Assembly (NCBI GenBank): GCA_963765725.1
Contig: CAVXXI010000001.1
Coordinates: 248,001-312,000, forward strand
Length of the DNA: 64,000 nucleotides
Reading direction: 5' to 3'
From: DASQEH01 sp963765725
GTDB lineage: Bacteria > Actinomycetota > Actinomycetes > Propionibacteriales > Nocardioidaceae
Shown here one piece after another: positions 8,993 to 17,275 of this stretch. The position numbers and the translations under genes were made by a program. Every line of letters starts with the position of its first letter. The stretch's first letter is position 1. The notes beneath the pieces were generated by a model that was not told the origin of the DNA, ran no database searches, and was given only the letters and a program-made list of their open reading frames with translations.

Positions 8993-9064
8993 CGCCCCCG
9001 GCAGGATTCGAACCTGCGCTCCCGCCTCCGGAGGGCGGTGCTCTATCCCCTGAGCTACGGGGGC
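8993..9064 (-). tRNA. tRNA-Arg (anticodon CCG)
   Basis: Read on the minus strand, a complete cloverleaf can be folded: acceptor GCCCCCG pairing with CGGGGGC, a D-arm GCTC/GAGC, an anticodon stem CCGCC/GGCGG with loop CTCCGGA (anticodon CCG), a short variable loop, and a T-arm GCAGG-TTCGAAT-CCTGC. The discriminator base is G and CCA is not encoded. It lies between the sigma factor gene and the receiver-domain gene, about 0.5 kb upstream of argS. No integrase or duplicated tRNA end is visible nearby. Confidence 0.95.
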
Positions 9065-9145
9065 CCAGGCGAGTCCGAGGGTATCAGCGGCGCCTTGGCC
9101 GCTCATAACCTCACGAAGCCGTCTCGAAGTCGCTAGCGTCGGACC

Positions 9146-9544
9146 GTGACCGACAGTCGAACCCGCGTGCTCGTGGTGGACGACTCCGCCACGATCCGGT
9201 CGCTGATCTCGATCAACCTGTGGCTCGCCGGCTATGACGTCACCGAGGCCCACGACGGGCACGAGTGCCTGAGCCTGGTGCCGTCCACGCAGCCCGACGT
9301 GATCACCCTCGACGTGGCGATGCCCGGGCTCGACGGTTTCGCCACCGTCGGACGCCTGCGGGCGGACCCGGTGACCGCGGGCACGCCCATCGTCATGGTG
9401 ACCGCGCGCACCTCGCCGGCCGATGTGCAGCGGGCAACGGCTCTCGGGGTCGACGGCTACGTCACCAAGCCGTTCGAGCCGGCAGAGCTGGTCGCGCTCG
9501 TCCAGTCGCTGTCGCCGGCCGAGCAGGTCGGACAGCCCGGATAG
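9146..9544 (+). CDS. Single-domain response regulator (CheY-like receiver)
   Basis: A 132-residue protein consisting only of a receiver domain. The acidic pair is in VLVVDDSATIRSLI (Asp11-Asp12), the phospho-acceptor Asp in VITLDVAMPGLDGF, the conserved Thr in IVMVTART and the Lys in GYVTKPFEPAEL. All phosphorylation residues are present. No output domain follows. The start is GTG at 9146 and the end is 9 bp before argS, so the two may be co-transcribed. The partner histidine kinase is not in the window. Confidence 0.9.
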   Translation: MTDSRTRVLVVDDSATIRSLISINLWLAGYDVTEAHDGHECLSLVPSTQPDVITLDVAMPGLDGFATVGRLRADPVTAGTPIVMVTARTSPADVQRATALGVDGYVTKPFEPAELVALVQSLSPAEQVGQPG

Positions 9545-9553
9545 GATTGGTCG

Positions 9554-11221
9554 GTGACCCCGGAGCAGCTATCCCAGGAAGTCGTCGACGCCCTTGCCAC
9601 GCTGAATGCGCGCGGCACGTTGACGCTGCCCGACGGCGTGCCGTCGCAGGTCGTCGTCGAGCGCCCGAGAGTGAGGGGCCACGGGGACTACGCCACCAAT
9701 GTCGCCTTGCAGCTCGCCAAGAAGGCGGGTGTGCCGCCGCGTGACCTTGCGGAGCTGCTGGCGAAAGAGCTGAGGACGTCGGCCGCAGTGTCCGACGTCG
9801 ACGTGGCCGGACCCGGCTTCATCAACATCACGGTCGCTGCGTCGGCGCAGGGCGACGTGGCCCGGACGATCGTCGAGGCGGGGGCGACGTACGGGACCTC
9901 CGACCAGCTCGCGGGCCTGAAGATCAACGTCGAGTTCGTCTCGGCCAACCCCACGGGGCCGGTTCATATCGGCGGTGGGCGCTGGGCGCCGGTGGGCGAC
10001 AGCCTCGCCAGGGTGTTCACGGCGCTCGGCGCCGATGTCACCCGCGAGTACTACTTCAACGACCACGGCCAGCAGATCGACCGCTTCGCGAAATCCCTGC
10101 TGGCGGCGGCACGCGGGCAGGAGCCGCCCGAGGACGGCTACGTCGGCGACTACATCGCCGACCTCGCCGCCACGGTCGTCGCGTCTCACCCCGACGTGCT
10201 GGCGCTTCCCGACGACGAGGCCCAAGAGGTCTTCCGCCGGGAGGGCGTCGAGCTGATGTTCGTCGAGATCAAGCAGACCCTGCACGACTTCGGCGTCGAC
10301 TTCGACGTGTACTTCCACGAGCAGACCCTGCACGACTCCGGTGCCGTGCAGCGGGCGATCGACCGGCTCACCGAGATGGGCAACACCTACGAGGCCGAGG
10401 GCGCACTGTGGCTGAGGTCGAAGAAGTACGGCGACGAGAAGGACCGCGTGATCATCCGGTCCGACGGTCGCCCGGCCTACATCTCCGGCGACCTCGCCTA
10501 CTACCTCGACAAGCGTGAGCGCGGGTTCGACCTGGTCGTGATCATGCTCGGTGCCGACCACCACGGCTACGTCGGTCGGCTGATGGCGATGTGCCAGGCC
10601 TTCGGCGACAAGCCGCACGAGAACCTCGAGGTGCTCATCGGGCAGATGGTCAACCTGGTGCGGGACGGGCAGCCGCTGCGGATGTCCAAGCGCGCCGGCA
10701 CGGGAGTGACGATCGACGACCTCCTCGAGGCGGTGGGGGGCGACGCCGCCCGGTACGCCCTGGTGCGGTACTCCAGCGACAGCAACATCGACCTCGATCT
10801 CGAGCTCTGGGCCAGCGCCAGCAGCGACAACCCCGTCTACTACGTGCAGTACGCCCACGCCCGCCTCTGCTCGATCCTCCGCAACGCGTCGGAGCTGGGC
10901 CTCGCTCCCGCGGCTGGAGACGACTTCGACCCGGCTGCCCTGTCGCACGAGCGTGAGGGCGACCTGCTGCGCGCCCTCGCCGACTTCCCGGGCGTGGTCG
11001 CCTCCGTGGCCGAGCTCCGTGCACCCCATCGACTGGCCCGCTACCTCGAGGCGACCGCAGCGACGTTCCACCGGTTCTACGACGTGTGCCGGGTGCTCCC
11101 GCTCGGCGACGAGGAGCCCAGCGAAATCCATCGCGCCAGGCTCCTGCTGGTCGACGCGACGCGAATCGTCATCGCCCGCGGCCTCGACCTCGTGGGCGTG
11201 TCGGCTCCCGAGCGGATGTAG
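9554..11221 (+). CDS. argS: Arginyl-tRNA synthetase
   Basis: A 555-residue class I synthetase that charges tRNA-Arg. An N-terminal Arg-tRNA-synthetase domain covers about 1-85. The HIGH signature appears as HIGG in SANPTGPVHIGGGRWAPVGD (about residue 137), a normal variant in actinobacteria. The KMSKS signature appears as RMSKRAGTG (about residue 375). The C-terminal anticodon-binding DALR domain (about 430-555) has VQYAHARLCSILRNA. The start is GTG at 9554. It precedes the threonine genes. The usual actinobacterial argS-lysA-hom order is reduced here to argS-hom, 36 bp apart. Confidence 0.96.
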   Translation: MTPEQLSQEVVDALATLNARGTLTLPDGVPSQVVVERPRVRGHGDYATNVALQLAKKAGVPPRDLAELLAKELRTSAAVSDVDVAGPGFINITVAASAQGDVARTIVEAGATYGTSDQLAGLKINVEFVSANPTGPVHIGGGRWAPVGDSLARVFTALGADVTREYYFNDHGQQIDRFAKSLLAAARGQEPPEDGYVGDYIADLAATVVASHPDVLALPDDEAQEVFRREGVELMFVEIKQTLHDFGVDFDVYFHEQTLHDSGAVQRAIDRLTEMGNTYEAEGALWLRSKKYGDEKDRVIIRSDGRPAYISGDLAYYLDKRERGFDLVVIMLGADHHGYVGRLMAMCQAFGDKPHENLEVLIGQMVNLVRDGQPLRMSKRAGTGVTIDDLLEAVGGDAARYALVRYSSDSNIDLDLELWASASSDNPVYYVQYAHARLCSILRNASELGLAPAAGDDFDPAALSHEREGDLLRALADFPGVVASVAELRAPHRLARYLEATAATFHRFYDVCRVLPLGDEEPSEIHRARLLLVDATRIVIARGLDLVGVSAPERM

Positions 11222-11257
11222 CCGTGAGCCGGCCGTTTCTGTGCGAGGTCCGCTGAC

Positions 11258-12547
11258 GTGAGGGTCGCGATGCTCGGCTGCGGCGTGGTCGGCGGCCAGG
11301 TGGCCCGCCTGCTGCTCGAGCAGTCCGACGACCTCGCGGCGCGGATCGGGGCGCCCCTGGAGCTGGTCGGCATAGCGGTGCGCAGGCTGGACCGCTCACG
11401 GACCGTCGACATACCCCGGCGGCTCTTCACGACCGATGCCACGGCGCTCGTCACCCGGGCCGACGTCGACGTGGTGATCGAGGTCATCGGTGGCATCGAG
11501 CCGGCCCGGGGCCTGATCCTCGCCGCGCTCGGCGCCGGTGCCTCGGTGGTGACTGCGAACAAGGCGCTGCTCGCCGAGGACGGCGCGACCGTCTTCGAGG
11601 CCGCGGAGAAGGCCGGTCGCGACGTGTACTTCGAGGCTGCCGTCGCGGGCGCGATCCCCATCATCCGTCCGCTGCGGGAGTCCCTTGCCGGCGACCGCGT
11701 ACGCCGGGTGCTCGGCATCGTGAACGGTACGACGAACTTCATCCTCGACTCGATGGACACGTCCGGGGCCGGCTTCGACGAGGCGCTGGAGGAGGCGCAG
11801 GCCCTCGGGTACGCCGAAGCGGACCCGACCGCGGACGTCGACGGGTTCGACGCAGCGGCGAAGGCCGCCATTCTCGCCTCGCTCGCCTTCCACACGCGCG
11901 TCACGGCGTCCGACGTGCATCGTGAAGGCATCTCCGACGTCACGGCCGCCGACATCGCGGCCGCCCGTCAGATGGGGTCGGTCGTCAAGCTGCTGGCGAT
12001 CTGCGAACGCTCCGAGTCCCCCGACGGCGACACCGTGTCGGTCCGCGTCCATCCCGCGATGATCCCGCGCTCGCATCCGCTCGCGAGCGTCCGCGGCGCC
12101 TTCAACGCCGTGTTCGTGGAAAGCGACGCGGCGGGGGAGCTCATGTTCTACGGTCCCGGTGCGGGCGGTGCGCCCTCCGCGAGCGCCGTGCTCGGTGACG
12201 TGGTCACGGTGGCGCGCAACCGGCTCAGCGGCGTCACCGGTGCCGGCGAGTCGACCTACTCCGCGTGCGAGATCGCGCCAATGGGAGCGGCCGTCACGCG
12301 TTACCACGTCGGTATCGACGTCGACGACAAGCCGGGCGTGCTCGCCGCGGTCGCCGAGATGTTCGCTCGGCATGACGTCTCAATCCAGACGGTTCGGCAG
12401 GAAGGACGCGGAGACGACGCCCAACTCGTCGTCGTCACACACACCGCCAAGGACGCGGCGCTCGCGGCGACGGTCGACGAGCTGCGATCGATGCCGGCCG
12501 TTCGGGGGGTCACGTCCGTCATGCGGGTCGAAGGCGCACCGGAGTGA
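11258..12547 (+). CDS. hom: Homoserine dehydrogenase with C-terminal ACT domain
   Basis: A 429-residue NAD(P)-dependent enzyme reducing aspartate semialdehyde to homoserine, a branch point for threonine and methionine. The nucleotide-binding motif is MLGCGVVGGQVARLL at residues 4-18. The signature AEADPTADVDGFDAAAKAAIL covers about 188-208, with the substrate-binding Glu/Asp and catalytic Lys. The C-terminal ACT domain (about 345-425) has GIDVDDKPGVLAAVAEMFA, where threonine feedback usually acts. The start is GTG at 11258. Its stop overlaps the thrC start by 4 bp, so the genes are translationally coupled. Confidence 0.96.
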   Translation: MRVAMLGCGVVGGQVARLLLEQSDDLAARIGAPLELVGIAVRRLDRSRTVDIPRRLFTTDATALVTRADVDVVIEVIGGIEPARGLILAALGAGASVVTANKALLAEDGATVFEAAEKAGRDVYFEAAVAGAIPIIRPLRESLAGDRVRRVLGIVNGTTNFILDSMDTSGAGFDEALEEAQALGYAEADPTADVDGFDAAAKAAILASLAFHTRVTASDVHREGISDVTAADIAAARQMGSVVKLLAICERSESPDGDTVSVRVHPAMIPRSHPLASVRGAFNAVFVESDAAGELMFYGPGAGGAPSASAVLGDVVTVARNRLSGVTGAGESTYSACEIAPMGAAVTRYHVGIDVDDKPGVLAAVAEMFARHDVSIQTVRQEGRGDDAQLVVVTHTAKDAALAATVDELRSMPAVRGVTSVMRVEGAPE

Positions 12548-13626
12548 ACGCTCCTGCTCCACACCAGTGGCGGGGGGTGATCCGCGAGTACCGGGACTGG
12601 CTCCCGGTCAGCGACGAAACCCCCGTGATCACCTTGTGCGAGGGCGGTACCCCGCTCGTCGAGTCCGAATGGCTGTCCAAGGCGACGGGATGCTCGGTTT
12701 GGCTGAAGGTCGAGGCGGCCAACCCCACCGGCTCGTTCAAGGACCGGGGGATGACGATGGCGGTGTCGAACGCCGTCGAGCAGGGTGCGAAGGCGGTGGT
12801 GTGCGCCTCCACGGGCAACACGTCGGCGTCGATGTCGGCGTACGCGAGCCGAGCCGGCCTGACACCGATCGTGCTGGTACCCCAGGGAAAGATCGCCCGC
12901 GGGAAGATGGCGCAGGCGATCATGCACGGTGCCCGGATCATCCAGATCAGAGGCGGCTTCGACCACTGCCTGCAGCTCGCACGGGCGCTCGCGAAGGACT
13001 ATCCCGTCGCCCTGGTGAACTCCGTCAACCCGGTCCGCCTCGAGGGGCAGAAGACGGCGGCCTTCGAGATCGTCGACTTCCTCGGCTCGGCCCCGGACGT
13101 GCACGTGCTGCCGGTAGGCAACGCCGGGAACATCGCGGCCTACTGGAAGGGCTTCTGCCAGTACGCCGACTCGGGTCGGGCGACGCAGAGCCCGGCCATC
13201 TGGGGCTTCCAGGCTGAGGGGGCCGCGCCGCTCGTCTCGGGATGCATGGTCAGCCACCCGGAAACGGTGGCGACCGCCATCAGGGTCGGCAACCCGGCGT
13301 CGTGGCTGCTCGCCGAGGCGGCGCGCGACGAGTCGGGCGGGCTGATCGAGGCCGTCTCGGACCTCGATATCCTGCGCGCCCAGCGCGACCTGGCTCTGCG
13401 CGACGGAGTCTTCGTCGAGCCCGCTTCGGCAGCCGGTGTGGCCGGCCTGCTGGCTCGCAATGGCCGCCGCCTCGTGGAGTCCGGGATGGTCGTCACCGTC
13501 ACGGTCACCGGGCACGGCCTCAAGGACATCGACACGCCACTGGAATTCCACGGAGCACCCGACGACCTGGTGGTCGACGCCGACGTCGGCCAGGCCGCGG
13601 CCGCCGCTGGCCTCGTGCATGGCTGA
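12544..13626 (+). CDS. thrC: Threonine synthase
   Basis: A 360-residue PLP enzyme converting O-phosphohomoserine to threonine. The PLP lysine lies in NPTGSFKDRGMTMA (about residue 66), followed by CASTGNTSASMSAYASRAG, the phosphate-binding region. The C-terminal EPASAAGVAGLL and the closing VTVTVTGHGLKD are family hallmarks. It starts with GTG at 12544 inside the end of hom and ends 8 bp into thrB, so hom-thrC-thrB form one coupled operon. Length is normal for the short actinobacterial type. Confidence 0.96.
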   Translation: MNAPAPHQWRGVIREYRDWLPVSDETPVITLCEGGTPLVESEWLSKATGCSVWLKVEAANPTGSFKDRGMTMAVSNAVEQGAKAVVCASTGNTSASMSAYASRAGLTPIVLVPQGKIARGKMAQAIMHGARIIQIRGGFDHCLQLARALAKDYPVALVNSVNPVRLEGQKTAAFEIVDFLGSAPDVHVLPVGNAGNIAAYWKGFCQYADSGRATQSPAIWGFQAEGAAPLVSGCMVSHPETVATAIRVGNPASWLLAEAARDESGGLIEAVSDLDILRAQRDLALRDGVFVEPASAAGVAGLLARNGRRLVESGMVVTVTVTGHGLKDIDTPLEFHGAPDDLVVDADVGQAAAAAGLVHG

Positions 13627-14512
13627 CCTCGTTTCGACCTCGGTACGGGTCGCCGCACCCGCAACGAGCGCCAACCTCGGCCCCGGCTTCGACTCGTTCG
13701 CGCTCGCCCTCGAGCTGCGCGACGTCGTCGAGGCGGAGGTCGGTACCGGTGGCATCCAGGTCGATGTGACCGGCCAGGGCGCCGCCGAGCTGCCCCGGGA
13801 CGAGACGCACCTCGTGGCCAGGGCGACGCGGGCCGCCCTGGACTCGGTCGGCGTCCGGCAGCCCGGGCTCCGACTTCGCTGCAGCAACGCGATACCGCAA
13901 GGGCGCGGGCTGGGGTCGTCGGCCGCAGCCATCGTGTCGGGCATCCGGCTCGCCGACGCCCTGCTCGGCGGAGGCGCCTTCTCCGACGACGCGGCACTCG
14001 CTCTGGCAACCGCCCTCGAAGGACACCCGGACAACGTCGCCGCCTGTCTGCTGGGGTCCTTTACCCTCGCACGCGTCGAACCCGAGGGGCCTCGCGCCGT
14101 TCGCCTCGAGGTCCACCCCGACATCGGTGCGTCGCTGTTCGTCCCGCCCTTCGAGCTGTCGACCGCCCTCGCCAGAGGGCTGCTGCCGCCCGAGGTCTCG
14201 CATCGCGCTGCCAGCGCCAACGCCGGGCGAGCCGCCCTGCTGGTGGCGGCTCTCACGGCTCGTCCGGACCTGCTGTACGCGGCCACCGCGGACGCCCTCC
14301 ACCAGGACTTCCGGCGTCCCGCGATGCCAGACACGCTCGCGCTCGTCGACGCGCTGCGTGCCGCGGGCGAGGCGGCGGTCGTCTCCGGGGCCGGGCCGAC
14401 GGTACTGGTGCTGACGACGTCGCGAGACGCCTTGGCGCTGCGGCGATGGACGCCTGCGGAGTGGGCGTACTCGACCACCGCAGTGGCCCCAGAGGGAGCC
14501 CTTACCGGCTGA
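13619..14512 (+). CDS. thrB: Homoserine kinase
   Basis: A 297-residue GHMP-family kinase that phosphorylates homoserine for ThrC. The N-terminal VAAPATSANLGPGFDSF matches the family start. The ATP-binding loop PQGRGLGSSAAAIVSG is at about 88-103, and the C-terminal motif is AAVVSGAGPTVLVL. I chose the ATG at 13619, which overlaps thrC by 8 bp; an upstream extension of the frame has no homology. Last gene of the hom-thrC-thrB operon. Confidence 0.94.
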   Translation: MADLVSTSVRVAAPATSANLGPGFDSFALALELRDVVEAEVGTGGIQVDVTGQGAAELPRDETHLVARATRAALDSVGVRQPGLRLRCSNAIPQGRGLGSSAAAIVSGIRLADALLGGGAFSDDAALALATALEGHPDNVAACLLGSFTLARVEPEGPRAVRLEVHPDIGASLFVPPFELSTALARGLLPPEVSHRAASANAGRAALLVAALTARPDLLYAATADALHQDFRRPAMPDTLALVDALRAAGEAAVVSGAGPTVLVLTTSRDALALRRWTPAEWAYSTTAVAPEGALTG

Positions 14513-14800
14513 CATGCCGCTCGCGCGGTCAGCGGGTACATGGAATGCGTTCGCCGTCCCCGGCGTTGCGGGGTCGTGGGACGATCGTGTCCCGAAGTGC
14601 TAGGGTCAGGTTAGCGACGGTCCGGTTGTGACCGATCCTCTTCGGCGGCTCGCCGAGAGCGCTCAGAGAATCCTTTCCGGAAGCCATTCCTCGTTCGCCG
14701 AGGAGAACCTGAGGGCTGAACGCGTCTCCGGCTACCCAACGGAGCACTTTTCTATTCGGCGCCAACCCTGACGCGCCACAAGACGTGGGAAGGACCTCAC
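14513..14800. other. Rho leader region
   Basis: 288 bp without a gene precede rho. TAGGGT at 14601-14606 is a possible -10 element. The stretch CTCTTCGGCGGCTCGCCGAGAGCG (14638-14661) can fold and resembles the structured leaders that many actinobacteria carry before rho; that parallel is from memory. A long leader is consistent with autoregulation of rho, which is known in other bacteria. I see no open frame here with its own ribosome-binding site. Confidence 0.4.
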
Positions 14801-16942
14801 GTGACTCAAACCTCCGAAGCCACCGGATCGGACGCTGCCGCCACCTCGGCCGCGCGGACCCGGAAGTCCGGTGGCCTCAGCTCGATGCTGTTACCCGAGC
14901 TCAAGCAGCTCGCGAGCGGCCTCGGCATCAAAGGCGTCGGCTCCATGCGCAAGAGCGCACTCGTCGAAGCCATCTCGGCGGCCCGTGGAGCCGGCCCCGA
15001 TCCGGCGGCCACCGCCGGGCGAACCGACTCGTCGGCCCCGCTCCCGGCTCGCGAACCGGCCGGTGGCGACGGCGGCTGGCAGTCCCCTTCGGCCGCGCCG
15101 CAGGAGGCGCGTACGTCGCCTGTCGCCGACTCCGCCGTCGAGCGTCAGGCCGTCGACCCGCTCCAGGCGACCGTGGAGTCCGCCGAGCCCGCCACGGCAC
15201 CGTTCTCGACTCACGAGATGAACGGCGACTTCGAGGCAACCGACGGTGCCGCAGGCAACCGCGGGCGGGATGTCCGGCGCGAGCGCACGCCACGCGCTGA
15301 GCAGACCGCCAGGCAGTCCGACCGCAACCGAGACCGCGTGCGCGACTCTGGGAGGCGCTCAGACGCCGGGCAGGATCGCGACGGCGGCGTCGTACAGACC
15401 CGTGACGGACAGCCGGGCCGCGACGGCCAACAGGACCGCGACGGTGGGCAGGGCCGCGACAGCGCCGTGCCGAGCCGTGACGGCCAGCAGAGCCGTGACG
15501 GTCAGCAGAGCCGTGACGGTCAGCAGGACCGCGATGGGGGCTTCGACAGCGGCTCCGGGCGCGAACGGGGCAACGACGCCGAGCAGAGCAGGGATCACAG
15601 CCGGGACCAGGGGCAACAGGCCCGCAACGGGGACCAGCGCGACTCGTCCAACCGGGACGGCTACCGCGACGACGACCGAAGCGGCACCCGCAACAGCCGT
15701 CGCCGCAACCGCAACCGCGATCGCTTCCGCGACCGCGACAAGCGTCGCGACACCAACGACTCCGAACCGCTCGTCAGCGACGACGACGTGCTGATCCCCG
15801 CGGCCGGCATCCTGGATCTGCTGGACAACTACGCCTTCGTCCGGACCAGCGGATATCTGCCCGGTCCCAATGACGTCTACGTCGCGTTGTCCATGGTCCG
15901 CAAGTTCGGCCTCCGCAAGGGTGACGCCATCACCGGTGCGGTGCGGCAGCAGGCTGCCGACGCCGACCGGCGCGAGAAGTACAACCCGATGGTGAGGATC
16001 GACACCGTCAACGGCGCGGAGCCCGAGGCGGCCCGCAACCGGATCGAGTTCTCGAAGCTCGTGCCCCTGTACGCCCAGGAGCGGTTGCGGCTCGAGACCG
16101 AGCCCACCACCATCGCGACGAGGATCATCGACATCGTCGCGCCGATCGGCAAGGGGCAACGCGGGCTGATCGTGTCGCCGTCCAAAGCCGGCAAGACGCT
16201 CATCCTGCAGGCGATGGCCAACGCCATCACGACGAACAACCCCGAGTGCCATCTGATGGTCGTGCTCGTCGACGAGCGACCCGAAGAGGTCACCGACATG
16301 CAGCGTGCGGTCAAGGGCGAGGTCATCGCCTCGACGTTCGACCGCCCCGCCGAGGACCACACGACGGTCGCCGAGCTGGCGATCGAGCGCGCCAAGCGCC
16401 TGGTCGAGCTGGGTCACGACGTCGTCGTGCTGCTCGACTCGATCACTCGCCTCGGGCGTGCGTACAACCTGGCCGCTCCGGCGAGCGGCCGCATCCTGTC
16501 CGGTGGGGTGGACTCGTCGGCGCTGTACCCCCCGAAGCGCTTCTTCGGAGCCGCCCGCAACATCGAGGACGGAGGCTCGCTCACCATCTTGGCCACGGCT
16601 CTCATCGAGACCGGCTCCAAGATGGACGAGGTCATCTTCGAGGAGTTCAAGGGCACCGGCAACATGGAGCTGCGCTTGCGCCGTGAGTACGCCGACAAGC
16701 GCATCTTCCCGGCGATCGACGTGGACGCCTCGGGTACGCGTCGCGAAGACCTCCTGATGAGCAAGGACGAGCTGCAGATCGTCTGGAAGCTGCGCCGCGT
16801 TCTGTCGGCTCTCGACGGGCAACAGGCGCTCGAGCTTCTCCTCGAGAAGCTGCGCCAGACCAAGAGCAACGTCGAGTTCCTCATGCAGGTCAACAAGACG
16901 ACGCCTACGGCTTCCGGGCTGCGCAACTCGACCGACGAGTGA
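14801..16942 (+). CDS. rho: Transcription termination factor Rho with long disordered insert
   Basis: A 713-residue hexameric RNA helicase. An N-terminal Rho_N helical domain (about 27-55) has MLLPELKQLASGLGIKGVG. A low-complexity insert follows (about 65-325), rich in Arg, Asp, Gln, Gly and Asn, with tandem RDGQQS units and RDRDK stretches. The RNA-binding cold-shock-like domain starts at about 335 (ILDLLDNYAFVRTSGYLPGP). The ATPase core has Walker A SPSKAGKT at about 457-464 and Walker B VVVLLDSITRL. The Q-loop/R-loop region and the C-terminus are complete. The start is GTG at 14801. At 713 residues it is much longer than E. coli Rho (419), which is usual for actinobacteria. Confidence 0.96.
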   Translation: MTQTSEATGSDAAATSAARTRKSGGLSSMLLPELKQLASGLGIKGVGSMRKSALVEAISAARGAGPDPAATAGRTDSSAPLPAREPAGGDGGWQSPSAAPQEARTSPVADSAVERQAVDPLQATVESAEPATAPFSTHEMNGDFEATDGAAGNRGRDVRRERTPRAEQTARQSDRNRDRVRDSGRRSDAGQDRDGGVVQTRDGQPGRDGQQDRDGGQGRDSAVPSRDGQQSRDGQQSRDGQQDRDGGFDSGSGRERGNDAEQSRDHSRDQGQQARNGDQRDSSNRDGYRDDDRSGTRNSRRRNRNRDRFRDRDKRRDTNDSEPLVSDDDVLIPAAGILDLLDNYAFVRTSGYLPGPNDVYVALSMVRKFGLRKGDAITGAVRQQAADADRREKYNPMVRIDTVNGAEPEAARNRIEFSKLVPLYAQERLRLETEPTTIATRIIDIVAPIGKGQRGLIVSPSKAGKTLILQAMANAITTNNPECHLMVVLVDERPEEVTDMQRAVKGEVIASTFDRPAEDHTTVAELAIERAKRLVELGHDVVVLLDSITRLGRAYNLAAPASGRILSGGVDSSALYPPKRFFGAARNIEDGGSLTILATALIETGSKMDEVIFEEFKGTGNMELRLRREYADKRIFPAIDVDASGTRREDLLMSKDELQIVWKLRRVLSALDGQQALELLLEKLRQTKSNVEFLMQVNKTTPTASGLRNSTDE
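15473..15526 (+). repeat. Three 18-bp tandem repeats inside rho
   Basis: Three consecutive 18-bp units (AGCCGTGACGGTCAGCAG, the first with one change) encode SRDGQQ three times in the disordered part of Rho. Looser copies of the same RDG-Q pattern lie on both sides. The unit length keeps the frame, so copy number can vary without breaking the gene. Confidence 0.9.
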
Positions 16943-17275
16943 CCGAGCCCGAGCGTTGGTTCGGGGCTGGCACGCCGGCGGCGCGGTGTCGGGTTCGGGC
17001 GGCCACCTCGGCGGTGGGCGACGGACTCGGGCAGCACGGCAGCGCTGAGGCCGGTCGGGGTCAAGGCGGCTCGGTAAGCGAGCCGTTCGGGCAGACACCT
17101 CGGCGCTGGGCCACGGACTCGAGCAGCACGGCGCGCTGGGCGATGGTTCGGGCAGCACGCCGGAGATGGCCGGGAAGATCCTGGGCTGGCCGAGTCCTCA
17201 TGATGTTCGCTCTCAACTACGGACCTGGCTGAAACGCCTCTACATCGGCGCGGGCGTGGCGTCGACGGGTCGAGA
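16943..17275. other. Gap between rho and the HNH gene with degenerate repeats
   Basis: 333 bp without a supported gene lie between the rho stop and the end of the convergent HNH gene. A weak hairpin (16945-16970) follows rho. The middle holds imperfect direct repeats, listed separately. Open frames crossing this stretch on either strand are low-complexity and lack start signals. Rho's own terminator is probably here. Confidence 0.6.
17006..17161. repeat. 35-bp imperfect direct repeats after rho
   Basis: Two 35-bp copies at 17006-17040 and 17098-17132 match at 32 of 35 positions; both contain ACGGACTCG and GCAGCACGGC. A third, poorer copy follows at 17130-17161 (GCGCTGGGCGATGG then TCGGGCAGCACG). 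A related TTCGGGCAG stretch lies at about 17086. The spacing of the two good copies is 92 bp. They lie outside any gene. Confidence 0.75.

Noticed and set aside
9007..9020. GATTCGAACCTG as part of a LexA box
   Set aside because: It is the T-loop of tRNA-Arg, where GTTCGAAT is structurally required.
8993..9064. Integration site of a mobile element at tRNA-Arg
   Set aside because: No integrase gene, no duplicated tRNA end, and flanking genes look like core chromosome.
15359..17158. 599-codon minus-strand frame over rho
   Set aside because: Antisense to rho; the repetitive Val/Ala/Leu stretches merely mirror the repeat-rich Rho insert.
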